Positions 42,929 through 52,525 are shown, counted from the first letter of the stretch. The stretch: 64,000 nt of DNA from Aliishimia sp039978895 (GCA_039978895.1 JBDWAL010000060.1:1-64000); one strand, 5' to 3'. A program made the numbers and translations. Notes: a model not told the origin generated them from the sequence alone.

Positions 42929-44692
42929 ATGACCCCTTTGAAAGCGAAAATCTGGGCGTGTGTGCTGTTGTGCTGTCTTCCATGCATCGGCACAGCCGAG
43001 AGTGTTGTGCTATCCCCGTCGCTTCCGGACCTACAAGAAACGTTGGAAGCAACCGCGCTTGTCTTGTCACAAGACGGTGAAGCGACGAATGGGGACATCG
43101 TAGCGGCCGCGCAAGGCGACTATCAGCGCTTGATTGCTGTGCTTTACGGCGAAGGCTATTTCGGGCCAACAATATCGATCAAACTGGCTGGGCGCGAGGC
43201 CACGAGCCTGTCTTCGCTGCGCGCACCAGCGCAAGTTGCACCCGTTACGATCCGTATCGAACAAGGACGTCAATTCCGTTTTGGCAAGGCGCAGGTTAGC
43301 CCCCTTCCTGAGGGCACTGAACTGCCAGAGGCGTTTGTCACCGGGCGCAGCGCCAAGACGGGGCGTATTCGTGCCGCCGCTCAGACCGGAATTGAGGCTT
43401 GGCGTGCAGCGTCACATGCGAAGGCGGAGCTTGCCGGGACGGATATTGCGGCACGACATGACGTTGGCAAACTGGACGTTGATATTCGCATCAATCCCGG
43501 TCCAGCTTTGCGATTTGGTGATTTGATCGTCCCAGAAGACAGTGCTGTTCGGGCCGAACGGTTGCGCAAGATTGCTGGCCTGCCAGTGGGTGCGCCCTAT
43601 AGCCCAGATGAACTGCGTCGCAGTCGTGCGCGTTTGGCAGAAACGGGCGCGTTCCGTTCTGTGGTCATAGAAGAAGCCGAGCAACCAAATGCAGATGGCA
43701 CGTTGGATTTCACCTTGGCTGTCGAAGATGCCACGCCGCGCCGGGTTGGATTTGGTGCCGAGGTGTCCTCGGATGAGGGGGTCTCTTTGGAGGCCTTCTG
43801 GATGCATCGCAATATCTTGGGCGGTGGTGAGCGTCTGCGCTTTGATCTGGATATTGACGGGATCGGTGGCAGCACAGGGGTGGATTACGCGTTGGGCGTG
43901 ACCTTAACGGTGCCCGGGTTCAAACGTCCAGATGACACGCTGACCATCGGGGCCACTGCGGAAAGACTGGATGAACCGACCTTTAACAGCGACATCGCGA
44001 CCCTGTTCGTGAACCGGTCACGCCGATTTAACGACCACCTTACAGCATCCATTGGCGCAGAATTCCGATCGTCGCACACCACGGATGTTTTTGGATCTCG
44101 TAGCTTCCGGCATATCGTGTTTGACGCAGAAGCCACGCTCGACAAACGCGATGACAAACTTGCGCCGCGCAAAGGCACCTATCTGCAATTTGGCATCAGC
44201 CCATTCGTTGGGGTGTCGGGCAGCGAAAGCGGGTTGCGGCTGGAAGGCGATCTGCGGGGGTATTACGCGTTGGGCGGCTCAACTGTGTTCGCAGGGCGGC
44301 TGCAATTGGGCAGTGTACTAGGGCCGACTGTGCCAGAAACGCCGCCCGAATTTTTGTTCCTGTCTGGGGGCGGGGGAACAGTGCGGGGTCAGGATTATCA
44401 AGCGCTTGGCGTCGAGTTGCCGCAAGGGCGTGTCGGTGGGCGTAGCTTTGTCGGGCTGTCTGCGGAAGTGCGCCAAACGCTTGGCGGTAACTTTGGATTG
44501 GTCGGCTTTTTTGACTACGGCTTTGTTGCGGATGGAAGTGGGTTTCAGGACGGGAACGATCACGCGGGCATAGGAATTGGGGCGCGGTACCTGACCGGGC
44601 TTGGTGCGTTGCGCGTGGATATTGCGACGCAGGCCAGTGGGAATTCTGCAGAAGATATCTTCTTATATATCGGTCTAGGGGAAGCGTTTTGA
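42929..44692 (+). CDS. tamA: Autotransporter assembly factor TamA (Omp85 family)
   Basis: 587-aa outer-membrane protein. A signal peptide (KIWACVLLCCLPCIGTAE) is followed by POTRA-like domains (YQRLIAVLYGEGYFGPTISI; RKIAGLPVGAPYSPDELRRSRARL) and a C-terminal Omp85 barrel with GGGTVRGQDYQALG and the final GLGEAF strand. It cooperates with TamB in outer-membrane protein and lipid traffic. The frame is open from 42659; ATG 42929 is chosen because it gives a normal signal peptide, ATG 42902 is possible and neither has a strong ribosome site. Its stop overlaps the tamB start. Confidence 0.9.
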   Translation: MTPLKAKIWACVLLCCLPCIGTAESVVLSPSLPDLQETLEATALVLSQDGEATNGDIVAAAQGDYQRLIAVLYGEGYFGPTISIKLAGREATSLSSLRAPAQVAPVTIRIEQGRQFRFGKAQVSPLPEGTELPEAFVTGRSAKTGRIRAAAQTGIEAWRAASHAKAELAGTDIAARHDVGKLDVDIRINPGPALRFGDLIVPEDSAVRAERLRKIAGLPVGAPYSPDELRRSRARLAETGAFRSVVIEEAEQPNADGTLDFTLAVEDATPRRVGFGAEVSSDEGVSLEAFWMHRNILGGGERLRFDLDIDGIGGSTGVDYALGVTLTVPGFKRPDDTLTIGATAERLDEPTFNSDIATLFVNRSRRFNDHLTASIGAEFRSSHTTDVFGSRSFRHIVFDAEATLDKRDDKLAPRKGTYLQFGISPFVGVSGSESGLRLEGDLRGYYALGGSTVFAGRLQLGSVLGPTVPETPPEFLFLSGGGGTVRGQDYQALGVELPQGRVGGRSFVGLSAEVRQTLGGNFGLVGFFDYGFVADGSGFQDGNDHAGIGIGARYLTGLGALRVDIATQASGNSAEDIFLYIGLGEAF

Positions 44693-47600
44693 TCCGAGCT
44701 TTCATTCTATGCGTTTTGTTGATGTGCAGTTCGCCAGTGGTTGCGCAAACCTTGAACGCGCGCGCAGCGACCCTTTTGGAAGACCAACTGTCTGGAGACG
44801 GGCGAAGTGTCACAGTCGAAGGGTTTTCGGGGGCTGTGTCGACACGGGCGGCCATTGAACGTTTGACGATTGCGGACGAACAAGGCGTGTGGCTGGTGTT
44901 GGAAGACGCTGTGTTGGATTGGACCGCGTCCGCATTACTGAAACGACGCCTACAAATCGAAGAACTGAGTGCTGCGCGCCTTGAAATCCGACGCTTGCCT
45001 GTTGCGCAGAGCGACTCGATGCCGTCCTCAGAAGCCTCTGGGGTTCGGATGCCAGAATTGCCCGTCGCAATCGGGATTGGGCGGCTATCTGTGCCTGACA
45101 TTCGGCTTGGATCAAGCGTCTTGGGTGAAGCTGTGGTGGCCACAATAAGCGCATCGGCTGTCTTGGAAGCCGGGGGATTGGACGTCACGCTAAACGCCGA
45201 ACGTATCGACGGCGCAGGCGGTACGGCTGAGATAACAGCTAAATTCGACCCAAATAACGACGTTTTGACCCTAATCGCAGATTTGCAAGAACCCGGTAGC
45301 GGTGTTGTCGCACGGGCATTGGCGTTGCCGGGCTTGCCATCTGTGCGCTTGCAGATCAACGGGCAGGGGCCTTTGGGCGGTTTTTCCACTGACATTCTAT
45401 TGGCGACAGATGGGCAAGAGCGGTTGGGCGGTGTTGTTGAATTAGCGCAATCTGGCGCGGATGGGCGACGTTTCACAGCAGATATCAGCGGTGACGTGCG
45501 CCCCCTTTTGACGCAAGAGAACAAAGCGTTCTTTGGCGATAACACGGCTTTTGCGGCGGATGGGATTGCCGGGGCGGATGGAAGTTTCACGCTTGATCAG
45601 CTGCATTTGAAAACGGCACAGCTTGATCTGCAAGGCAACGCCAAGATTTTGGCGGGGGGTGAACCGGAATCCTTTGCGCTGACAGGTCGCACACAAGGGC
45701 AAATTCCGGGGACAGATGTCAGCACAGGGTCGGCTTTGCTAACGTTGGTGTTCGATGCGGCACGTGGGCCAGATTGGACCTTTGGTTTCATTGCAGATCA
45801 AGTCGCGCTGCCAGACACCGAAATCGCGCAGTTGAAATTGCAAGGGCAGGGGGTGTTGACCCCTGGTGGCGAGGTTCCGTTTGCAGGCAATATTGAAGCG
45901 CGTGCAAACGGCGTCTCTTTAGCTGATGCTGATCTACAAAGCGCTTTAGGGACGTTTTTTAGGGCTCAAACGCAAATCGAAGTACAGTCCGACTTAACCA
46001 TCATTCTGAGCGATTTGGACGCAGCAACACAACATGCGACGCTGACAGGTCGTGCACGCGCCGCGCCAACGGATGGGCGCCTTGCAATTTCTGGTGCAGT
46101 GACTGCGTTTGTGCCAAACCTCACGGACCTTGGGCCATTGGTTCAACCGCTTCAGGCTGGGTCCATTCGGGCGGATGCAACCGTGGAGGGCGAGTTCCCC
46201 GGCGGTGCAATCAATGTGGAACTGACAGGCGTCTCGAATAGATTAGACATTGGACAAGCCGCCCTAAAACCATTGTTAGAGCCACGCACAGATCTGTCTG
46301 TGATCATGCGCAGGGATGAGGCCGGAACCGTTCTTGAACAGTTCGACTTGCGCAATGAGCAGATAAAAGTGACTGGCAGCGGACAATTGTCAGAAGCTGA
46401 TGGTCAGATCGTATTTGATGCGGAACTGACAAATGCTGCCGTGCTTGTGACTGATCTGCCCGAAGGCGCGCTGACCCTAAGCGCAACAGCAAGTGATCTG
46501 CAAACCGCGCCCAATATGGTGGCGGAACTTTCGCATGCATCTGGATCATCAGGCAATGTGCGCGCGACGTTAAGCGGCACGAACCTGTCCTTTGATGCAC
46601 ATGTTGATGCGCCCCGATTGGCGCCTTTTGCGGATCTCATTGCGCCGCTTAAGTCAGGGGAAGCATCTGTTAAGGTTGTTGGCACCGCACAAACTGATAC
46701 GGGCGAAGTGGCCCTGAAAGTCACAGGTCGCAGTCAAGCTTTGGATATTGGTGTTCCCAAGGTCGCGGCCTTGCTGACACCCGAAACGCAATTGAATATT
46801 GACGTTATCCGCGCGGCAGACGGGGACGTAACACTAAAGCGGGCACTTTTGACGAACCCAGAGCTGAGTGTCGATGCGTCTGGCACGGTCTTGGGTGACG
46901 CACGCGCGGTGACTCTTGCGGCAGTTTTGCGTGATGTGGCGGTATTAGAGCCGAATGTGACGGGGCGGTTGAGCGTAAATGCGCAGGTGGATGGGGATGA
47001 CATCACGGCACAGTTGGAGCATGCGAGCGGTGCAACCGGTGATTTGCGTGCAACTTTGGAAGACGCGAAGATTGCCTTTGATGCCATGCTGGACGTGCCG
47101 CGGTTTTCGCCCTTTGCCAAACTTACCGCGCCGCTTCGTGCGGGAGAGGCGACGGTTAAAGTGGTTGGTGTGGCCAAGACGGACACGGGCGCAGTCACGG
47201 CGAATATATCAGGTCGCAGCCGGGCATTGGATGTCGGAATTCCAATCGCCGCACCATTGCTGAGCCCGGAAACGCAAGTGCAAGCTGATGTAAGTCGGGA
47301 TGCTGATGGTGTTTTGACGGTGAACCGGGCGGTTGTGTCCAATCAAGAGCTAAACATGCAGGCCTCAGGGGTCGTTTCGAGCGATACGCAAAACCTGACA
47401 TTGTCCGCAGTTTTGACCGATTTGAGCCGATTGGTGCCAAATGTGCCGGGCCGATTGGCGCTAGAAGCAACACTTAATGGCGATCGCATCACCGCGCAAT
47501 TGGACAGTGCGACTGGCGCGGAAGCTCAGATAAATGGGCGTATCGGATTGCCTAACGGGGCCGTGGATATTGCCGCAACAGGCCGCGCGCCTTTGGGTCT

Positions 47601-48846
47601 TGCAGGTCCGTTCATCGGGCAAAGGGTCCTGACGGGTGGTTCAAGCTTTGATCTAACCTTGCGCGGCGCCCCCGGCATTTCGGCGCTGTCTGGGCAGATT
47701 ACGACGTCAGACATGCGGTTTGCTGATCCAGCTCTTGGGTTTGTGCTGAACCCGGCGCAGGCGCAAATCCAACTTGGTCAAAGTGTTGCACGGATCAATT
47801 TGAACGGTGCGTTGAATGACGCGCCTTTGGACGTGAGCGGAACGTTGGGTTTGGCAGCGCCGTATAACACGGATCTAGCGGTTCAATTGCGTGACCTCGC
47901 TTATGTGTATGAAGATATCGCGCGGGTACAGGTTGGCGCGAGTTTGACACTGCAGGGACCGGCGCAACGTCAATTGGCTTTGTCTGGCGATGTGCGGATC
48001 GGAGACGCGGAAATTCGAGTGCCTGACACCGGGTTGGGGTCTGCTGATCCCGTGCCGTTGATCCGTCATTTGAACGCGCCGAGAGACGTTCGTCAAACCT
48101 TGTCGCGGGCCAATCTTCTTGGTGGACAGCAAGCAAGTGGGGGCGGAATTCGTCTGCCGCTCAACATAACAATCACTGCAACAGAGCCTGTTTTCGTACG
48201 AGGTCGGGGCCTAGATGCGGAATTCGGGGGGGCTTTGCAGCTGAACGGGACTGCGGCAAATCCAATTCCAATTGGGCGGTTTGATTTGCGGCGTGGGCGG
48301 TTGTCATTTTTGGGCCAACGCCTTGATCTGAGTGAAGGGGCCATCACGGCTGCAGGCAGTTTGATCCCGCGTTTGCGCATCGTCGCGGAAGCTGTGGCCG
48401 AAGACGTAACGGCGCAAATCATTCTGGAAGGTCCTGCTGATGCGCCCGAATTGACACTGACGTCTGAGCCCGAGTTGCCGCAAGATGAGATCCTTGCTCG
48501 TGTATTGTTTGGCGAAGACGTTGCCAGTTTGTCGGCGTTTCAGATTGCGCGCTTAATTTCCTCTTTGGCGACCTTATCAAGCGGCAAACCAGGGCTTTTG
48601 GACAATACGCGATTGCTGTTTGGGGTCGACGATCTTGATATCCGTACAGATGCCACGACGGGAGAGGCCGAATTGGCAATCGGACAGTATATTTCAGACA
48701 ATATTTATTCCGAAATTGAACTGGGGGCAGGGGGCGACACGCAGATCAATCTGAACCTAGATTTGACAGACACCACGCGATTGCGTGGCTCGGTCAATTC
48801 AGACGGCGGCACAGGGATTGGTATCTTTTGGGAGAAGGATTATTGA
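44689..48846 (+). CDS. tamB: Translocation and assembly module protein TamB
   Basis: 1385-aa AsmA/YhdP-like bridge protein. An N-terminal hydrophobic segment (IRAFILCVLLMCSSPVVAQ) anchors or exports it, most of the chain is predicted beta-strand rich hydrophobic groove, and the C-terminus holds the DUF490 domain (LPLNITITATEPVFVRGRGLDAEFGG..., LPQDEILARVLFGEDVASLS, GTGIGIFWEKDY). It starts with TTG overlapping the tamA stop (TTGA). A stretch of 162-residue repeats occupies about residues 612-1000. Confidence 0.92.
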   Translation: MIRAFILCVLLMCSSPVVAQTLNARAATLLEDQLSGDGRSVTVEGFSGAVSTRAAIERLTIADEQGVWLVLEDAVLDWTASALLKRRLQIEELSAARLEIRRLPVAQSDSMPSSEASGVRMPELPVAIGIGRLSVPDIRLGSSVLGEAVVATISASAVLEAGGLDVTLNAERIDGAGGTAEITAKFDPNNDVLTLIADLQEPGSGVVARALALPGLPSVRLQINGQGPLGGFSTDILLATDGQERLGGVVELAQSGADGRRFTADISGDVRPLLTQENKAFFGDNTAFAADGIAGADGSFTLDQLHLKTAQLDLQGNAKILAGGEPESFALTGRTQGQIPGTDVSTGSALLTLVFDAARGPDWTFGFIADQVALPDTEIAQLKLQGQGVLTPGGEVPFAGNIEARANGVSLADADLQSALGTFFRAQTQIEVQSDLTIILSDLDAATQHATLTGRARAAPTDGRLAISGAVTAFVPNLTDLGPLVQPLQAGSIRADATVEGEFPGGAINVELTGVSNRLDIGQAALKPLLEPRTDLSVIMRRDEAGTVLEQFDLRNEQIKVTGSGQLSEADGQIVFDAELTNAAVLVTDLPEGALTLSATASDLQTAPNMVAELSHASGSSGNVRATLSGTNLSFDAHVDAPRLAPFADLIAPLKSGEASVKVVGTAQTDTGEVALKVTGRSQALDIGVPKVAALLTPETQLNIDVIRAADGDVTLKRALLTNPELSVDASGTVLGDARAVTLAAVLRDVAVLEPNVTGRLSVNAQVDGDDITAQLEHASGATGDLRATLEDAKIAFDAMLDVPRFSPFAKLTAPLRAGEATVKVVGVAKTDTGAVTANISGRSRALDVGIPIAAPLLSPETQVQADVSRDADGVLTVNRAVVSNQELNMQASGVVSSDTQNLTLSAVLTDLSRLVPNVPGRLALEATLNGDRITAQLDSATGAEAQINGRIGLPNGAVDIAATGRAPLGLAGPFIGQRVLTGGSSFDLTLRGAPGISALSGQITTSDMRFADPALGFVLNPAQAQIQLGQSVARINLNGALNDAPLDVSGTLGLAAPYNTDLAVQLRDLAYVYEDIARVQVGASLTLQGPAQRQLALSGDVRIGDAEIRVPDTGLGSADPVPLIRHLNAPRDVRQTLSRANLLGGQQASGGGIRLPLNITITATEPVFVRGRGLDAEFGGALQLNGTAANPIPIGRFDLRRGRLSFLGQRLDLSEGAITAAGSLIPRLRIVAEAVAEDVTAQIILEGPADAPELTLTSEPELPQDEILARVLFGEDVASLSAFQIARLISSLATLSSGKPGLLDNTRLLFGVDDLDIRTDATTGEAELAIGQYISDNIYSEIELGAGGDTQINLNLDLTDTTRLRGSVNSDGGTGIGIFWEKDY
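46522..47500 (+). repeat. 486-bp in-frame repeats inside tamB
   Basis: Protein segments starting AELSHASG (46522), AQLEHASG (47008) and AQLDSATG (47494) recur with a constant period of 486 bp (162 aa). The first two units share FDA-x-x-D-x-PR, PFA-x-L-x-APL, GEA-x-VKVVG, TDTG and GRS-x-ALD-x-G, and both run 90 residues to PETQ. The third diverges soon after its start. This points to internal duplication lengthening the TamB groove. Confidence 0.8.
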
Positions 48847-48894
48847 CCCTCGATGAACGATATTCCGCGCCGTGTGTGTGCCGATTGGCCCCAG

Positions 48895-49827
48895 TTAGAG
48901 GCTAAGTTCGGAACGCCACGGCGGATTAGCCCCTTTGCGTGACACGGTGACAGCAGCGGAAGCCATACCAAGTGTGACGGCAGCTTCGGCGGTGGCTTCG
49001 GGCAAGTCTGTCAATATGGATTTGTCCAATGCACCGGCTTCAAACAGCGCGGCGAGCACGCCAGCATTGAACGTATCGCCTGCACCAATCGTATCTGAAT
49101 CAGTTAAATCGACAGGCGTTGCGGGGCAAAACACTTGGAAATTCGCGTGAAATGCTGTCGCACCTTTGCTGCCTTGCGTGATGAACACCAGTTTGGCACC
49201 GCGCGCGAGGATGGCTTTGGCGGCGGCGTCCATCGGTCCTTCGCCTTCTAACCAAGACAAGTCTTCGTCGCTGAGTTTCACAATGTCCGCAACCGCCAAC
49301 ATCCGATCTAAACGGGCACGATAGCTGACTTCATCGCGGATAAAACCGGGTCTAATATTGGGGTCAATCATGGTCACATGATCGGTGGAAGATGTGACCA
49401 TCAGATGCTCATAAGCGTCGGCACAGGTGCCATAAGCCAGTGAAATCCCACCAAAGAACAATGCACTTGTATCCTGCGGGATCGCTGGCAAGTCAGACAC
49501 AGATAGATTTCGCAATGCGGTGTTTTCGTCAAAAAACGCGTAGCGGGCTTGGCTGTCGACAAGCTGAACAAATGCCAAAGTTGTCGGCGCATCAAAATGC
49601 GGGCACAGTTCAAAAGTGACGTTGCTGTCTTGCATATGCGTTTTGAGATCAGCGGCAAACAAGTCTTCGGATAGGCCTGCCAAGAAACTTGAGGTCACGC
49701 CAAGGCGCCCCAAAGCGACAGCCGTATTTAAGACCGCCCCACCGGGATGCGGCACATATGCGGAATGTCCATCCGGCAGCGTTTGGGCCACCATGTCGAT
49801 CAGAGCTTCACCACAATTCAGGATCAT
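48895..49827 (-). CDS. PfkB-family sugar kinase (fructokinase-like)
   Basis: 310-aa ribokinase-fold kinase. N-terminal MILNCGEALIDMV and PHPGGAVLNTAVALGRLG, substrate region FFGGISLAYG, and the ATP/catalytic motif DTIGAGDTFNAGVLAAL with the base Asp. Fructose is the commonest substrate for this sequence type. ATG 49827 with GAGGA upstream was taken as start; the frame is open to 49911. It is convergent with tamB and not part of an evident sugar operon. Confidence 0.87.
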   Translation of the reverse strand: MILNCGEALIDMVAQTLPDGHSAYVPHPGGAVLNTAVALGRLGVTSSFLAGLSEDLFAADLKTHMQDSNVTFELCPHFDAPTTLAFVQLVDSQARYAFFDENTALRNLSVSDLPAIPQDTSALFFGGISLAYGTCADAYEHLMVTSSTDHVTMIDPNIRPGFIRDEVSYRARLDRMLAVADIVKLSDEDLSWLEGEGPMDAAAKAILARGAKLVFITQGSKGATAFHANFQVFCPATPVDLTDSDTIGAGDTFNAGVLAALFEAGALDKSILTDLPEATAEAAVTLGMASAAVTVSRKGANPPWRSELSL

Positions 49828-50048
49828 TTTGCTTAGGTCCTCTTCGTCACCTGCGATGTTTTCTAAAGATGTTAGCGCTAAACTGCCAGCGCAATTTACA
49901 CCCTTTAGCACGCATCACCGGCAAAGGCTGACACAGATTTGTGCCTTGAGCGGCATTTGATCAAGAATGTTCATGTTGGGCAAATACCATGCGCATGATT
50001 GACGCGCATAAGACGTGGCGATACCTTACGCCCCAAGGAGGCCAGTCC

Positions 50049-50279
50049 ATGAACGCTCAACTACGCAAACCAACGAACCTATCGCTCGACAGTCTTTTGC
50101 TGGCAGAGGCCAAGGATTTGAACATCAACTTGTCGCGCGCCGCAGAAGAAGGTGTTCGCGCAGCAGTCGCCGTGGCCAAAGCACAGCAATGGCAGGATGA
50201 AAACGCGGCAGCGCTTGAAAGTTCAAACTCATATGTTGAAAAGCACGGGCTGCCACTTGATAGGTTTCGCCAGTTCTGA
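50049..50279 (+). CDS. ccdA: CcdA-type antitoxin
   Basis: 76-aa antitoxin. The N-terminal ribbon-helix-helix (KPTNLSLDSLLLAEAKDLNINLSRAAEEGV) binds DNA and represses the operon; the flexible C-terminus (QDENAAALESSNSYVEKHGLPLDRFRQF) wraps the toxin. AAGGAGG precedes the ATG. The stop shares one base with the ccdB start. It stabilises the replicon by post-segregational killing. Confidence 0.92.
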   Translation: MNAQLRKPTNLSLDSLLLAEAKDLNINLSRAAEEGVRAAVAVAKAQQWQDENAAALESSNSYVEKHGLPLDRFRQF

Positions 50280-50578
50280 TGGCCAAGTATGATGTATTCC
50301 ACAATTTGTCTGGCGACGGCTTTCTCTTGGATGTTCAAACCGACCTATTGAGCGGCTTGAACACAAGAGTTGTCGTGCCGTTGTTGCCCAAATCAATTGC
50401 GCCCAAGCCAGCGACACGGCTAAATCCAACATTCGAAATCGAAGGCGAAGACGTTGTCATGGTCACGCAGTTTCTGGCTGCCGTTCCGACAGGTATTCTC
50501 AAGTCCCAAGTTGGAAACCTAAACGAGGATTTTGACCGGATCACGACAGCAATCGACATGCTCATGCAAGGGTTCTAA
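50279..50578 (+). CDS. ccdB: CcdB-type gyrase-inhibiting toxin
   Basis: 99-aa CcdB-family toxin (YDVFHNLSGDGFLLDVQTDLL, VVVPLLP, LNPTFEIEGEDVVMVTQFLAAVP). The family poisons DNA gyrase, with the C-terminal residues contacting GyrA; here the end is DMLMQGF instead of the classical WGI, so gyrase binding may differ. Translation is coupled to ccdA (TGATG). Confidence 0.9.
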   Translation: MAKYDVFHNLSGDGFLLDVQTDLLSGLNTRVVVPLLPKSIAPKPATRLNPTFEIEGEDVVMVTQFLAAVPTGILKSQVGNLNEDFDRITTAIDMLMQGF

Positions 50579-50603
50579 CCGGTAAGAAGCTGTGTTGGAT
50601 GTC

Positions 50604-51746
50604 TTAGGTTGGATCGGCTTGAAGGGTCGTTTCGAAGTCCGAGGGCAATGTGGTTTCGATCAATTCGCAATCGTCAGATGCATTTAGGTAACGTGTTTTG
50701 AGATAAGGCGGGATGACGAACGCATCGCCCGCGACCAATTCGTGCGTTTTTGGCTCTGAGCTATCAACTTGCAGGGTCATCGAACCCTCTTTGACAAAGG
50801 TAAACAAAATATCCGTGTTGTGATGGGTCCAAGGTGCTGCCGCGGATTGCGCGCCTGTGTCCGGGCGGCTGACATGCACGCCAGCAACGCCCTGAGTGGC
50901 AATGCCAATGCCGGTATCGCGCGCAGTCCAACCCGGAATTCGCCATGGTTTCCAAACGGCATCTTCGACGCGGTGATGGATGAATTTTGTGCCGTCCCAA
51001 TCGCGATCTGGATTAACGGTGCTGTTTGGCAGCTCCATCTCGTGGTCAATGGTGGTGATGTGCTCAGCGGGGACGCCGATTTCTAGGACTTCGACATTGT
51101 CCGAGGCCTCCAACACGCGATGCCGGATTTGGGGCGGTTGGATCACACAGCCACCAGCTTCAAGAATAAAGGGCGCGCCTTGGTCCTCATAGACAAGCTT
51201 GACCCAGCCACGGTAGCAAAAGATCAGTTGGAAGCCGACGATGTGGTAATGCACCATATCGGGCACGGGGCCGCCATCGGGGATGCGGATATGAGATGCG
51301 ATGATGGACCCACCAAGGCGATCCGTGATTAAGTCGCGATACCGCATCCCGGCCCGTCCAATCACCCAAGCGTCACTGTCTTCTAAGCGACGCACCATGA
51401 AGGAATGCTGGGTTTCAGGAATAACCATGGGCGGGTTTGCGTCGTGCAATTCAATGGTGTTTCCGTTTGGTGTTGTTAAGGTCGTGGGGCCATTTTCGAG
51501 CTGGGTGCGATCATCACAATAGAGCCGGATATGCCCAGGTGCCGCGCGCGATCCACGGTCTAAGCGAATGCGAACCCCATGCCCCGAGATCACAGCCACC
51601 GCAGGATCATCCGCAGGGTGAATCGTATCGAGACGAAACCCCAACTGCTCAAGGAAGAACGGCATTTCAGACTTCAAATCTTGCACTGGCAGGATCAATT
51701 CAGCGGATTGAATGGACGCGGTTTGTATCTGGGGTAGATCGGTCAT
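50604..51746 (-). CDS. Glyoxalase-like plus bicupin protein
   Basis: 380-aa protein with a short N-terminal glyoxalase/VOC-like part (AELILPVQDLKSEMPFFLEQLGF, residues about 14-100) and two cupin segments (HYHIVGFQLIFCYRGWVKLVYEDQG...GCVIQPPQIRHRV, and HHNTDILFTFVKEGSMTLQVD...DAFVIPPYLKTRY). His/Glu positions could hold a metal, but the enzyme activity is not known. It overlaps the XRE-cupin regulator gene by 4 bp (ATGA), so the regulator probably senses its substrate. Confidence 0.75.
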   Translation of the reverse strand: MTDLPQIQTASIQSAELILPVQDLKSEMPFFLEQLGFRLDTIHPADDPAVAVISGHGVRIRLDRGSRAAPGHIRLYCDDRTQLENGPTTLTTPNGNTIELHDANPPMVIPETQHSFMVRRLEDSDAWVIGRAGMRYRDLITDRLGGSIIASHIRIPDGGPVPDMVHYHIVGFQLIFCYRGWVKLVYEDQGAPFILEAGGCVIQPPQIRHRVLEASDNVEVLEIGVPAEHITTIDHEMELPNSTVNPDRDWDGTKFIHHRVEDAVWKPWRIPGWTARDTGIGIATQGVAGVHVSRPDTGAQSAAAPWTHHNTDILFTFVKEGSMTLQVDSSEPKTHELVAGDAFVIPPYLKTRYLNASDDCELIETTLPSDFETTLQADPT

Positions 51747-52360
51747 TGCATGTCGTCCTGTTTGGAGGAGTTGATGACTAGAATGCGGGCCTCGGTTCGG
51801 TCAGGTGTCAAATAAGCATGAGGCATAGAGCCATCGAAATAGATTGAGTCACCTGCTTCAAGTCTAAGCGGGGCGTAATGTTCAGAATGGAGAATAAGAA
51901 CTCCATCAAGCACATAGAGAAATTCTTCTCCGTCATGGTGGGCCAACCCACCGACGTCTTCGAGGGATGTGGCAGACACAAAGTCGATCGCCGGATGCAT
52001 GTGCTTGTTGGCAAGGTCGGCGCCAAGGATAACGCTCATATAGCGGGCAGTTTCGATCTTTTGGGCGTCACCCGCGCGAGATACCGACCGAATTCCGCTG
52101 CGGATCGGATTGCTTTCAGGGCTATAAAAGGCGGTGATGTCGACATCGAGCGCCTTACTCAGGATATATAAGTTGTGTGCTGACACCAATGTTTGCGCAT
52201 TTTCCACGCGGGACAATGTGGCATCCGAGATACCCGTTAGTTTGGCGAGTGATGCCAACGAAAGGCCCTTTGCATGTCGGAACTTCTGCAATCGCATTCC
52301 GATGTTGGCACTTGACGTATCTGGGGAAGGGGAAAGCATGCGTGACACTAATTTTGACAT
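51743..52360 (-). CDS. XRE-cupin transcriptional regulator
   Basis: 205-aa regulator with an XRE helix-turn-helix (MRLQKFRHAKGLSLASLAKLTGISDATLSRVENAQT) followed by a cupin sensor domain (HHDGEEFLYVLDGVLILH, LEAGDSIYFDGSMPHAY). Such proteins often control small catabolic operons. It is transcribed together with the glyoxalase/bicupin gene and likely regulates it. Confidence 0.88.
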   Translation of the reverse strand: MSKLVSRMLSPSPDTSSANIGMRLQKFRHAKGLSLASLAKLTGISDATLSRVENAQTLVSAHNLYILSKALDVDITAFYSPESNPIRSGIRSVSRAGDAQKIETARYMSVILGADLANKHMHPAIDFVSATSLEDVGGLAHHDGEEFLYVLDGVLILHSEHYAPLRLEAGDSIYFDGSMPHAYLTPDRTEARILVINSSKQDDMQ

Positions 52361-52495
52361 TTGGGAATAGATGCACTTGTTACATATGTGTAATTTACTT
52401 GCAATATTGGTCTAAGTCGAGCGTCGCTTTTAGGGACAATATCCTTCACGCTTCCCGGAAAACGCGCCATTGAAAAACTACATCTAAAACGTCAA

Positions 52496-52525
52496 ACACG
52501 CCGCCCGTTGATGAGGGCGGCGTGT
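52496..52525 (-). terminator. Strong hairpin terminator downstream of amt
   Basis: ACACGCCGCCC (52496-52506) pairs perfectly with GGGCGGCGTGT (52515-52525) across an 8-nt loop. On the minus strand it follows the ammonium transporter gene by about 40 nt and is followed by TTGACGTTTT. On the plus strand a GTTTTT follows 6 nt after the stem, so it may work in both directions. Confidence 0.8.

Noticed and set aside
44196..45590. 464-codon minus-strand frame
   Set aside because: It is antisense to tamA/tamB and its Ser/Thr/Ala/Pro-rich sequence is the usual shadow of high-GC coding DNA.
46734..47342. 202-codon minus-strand frame with repeats
   Set aside because: Antisense reflection of the tamB repeat region; no start signal or known family.
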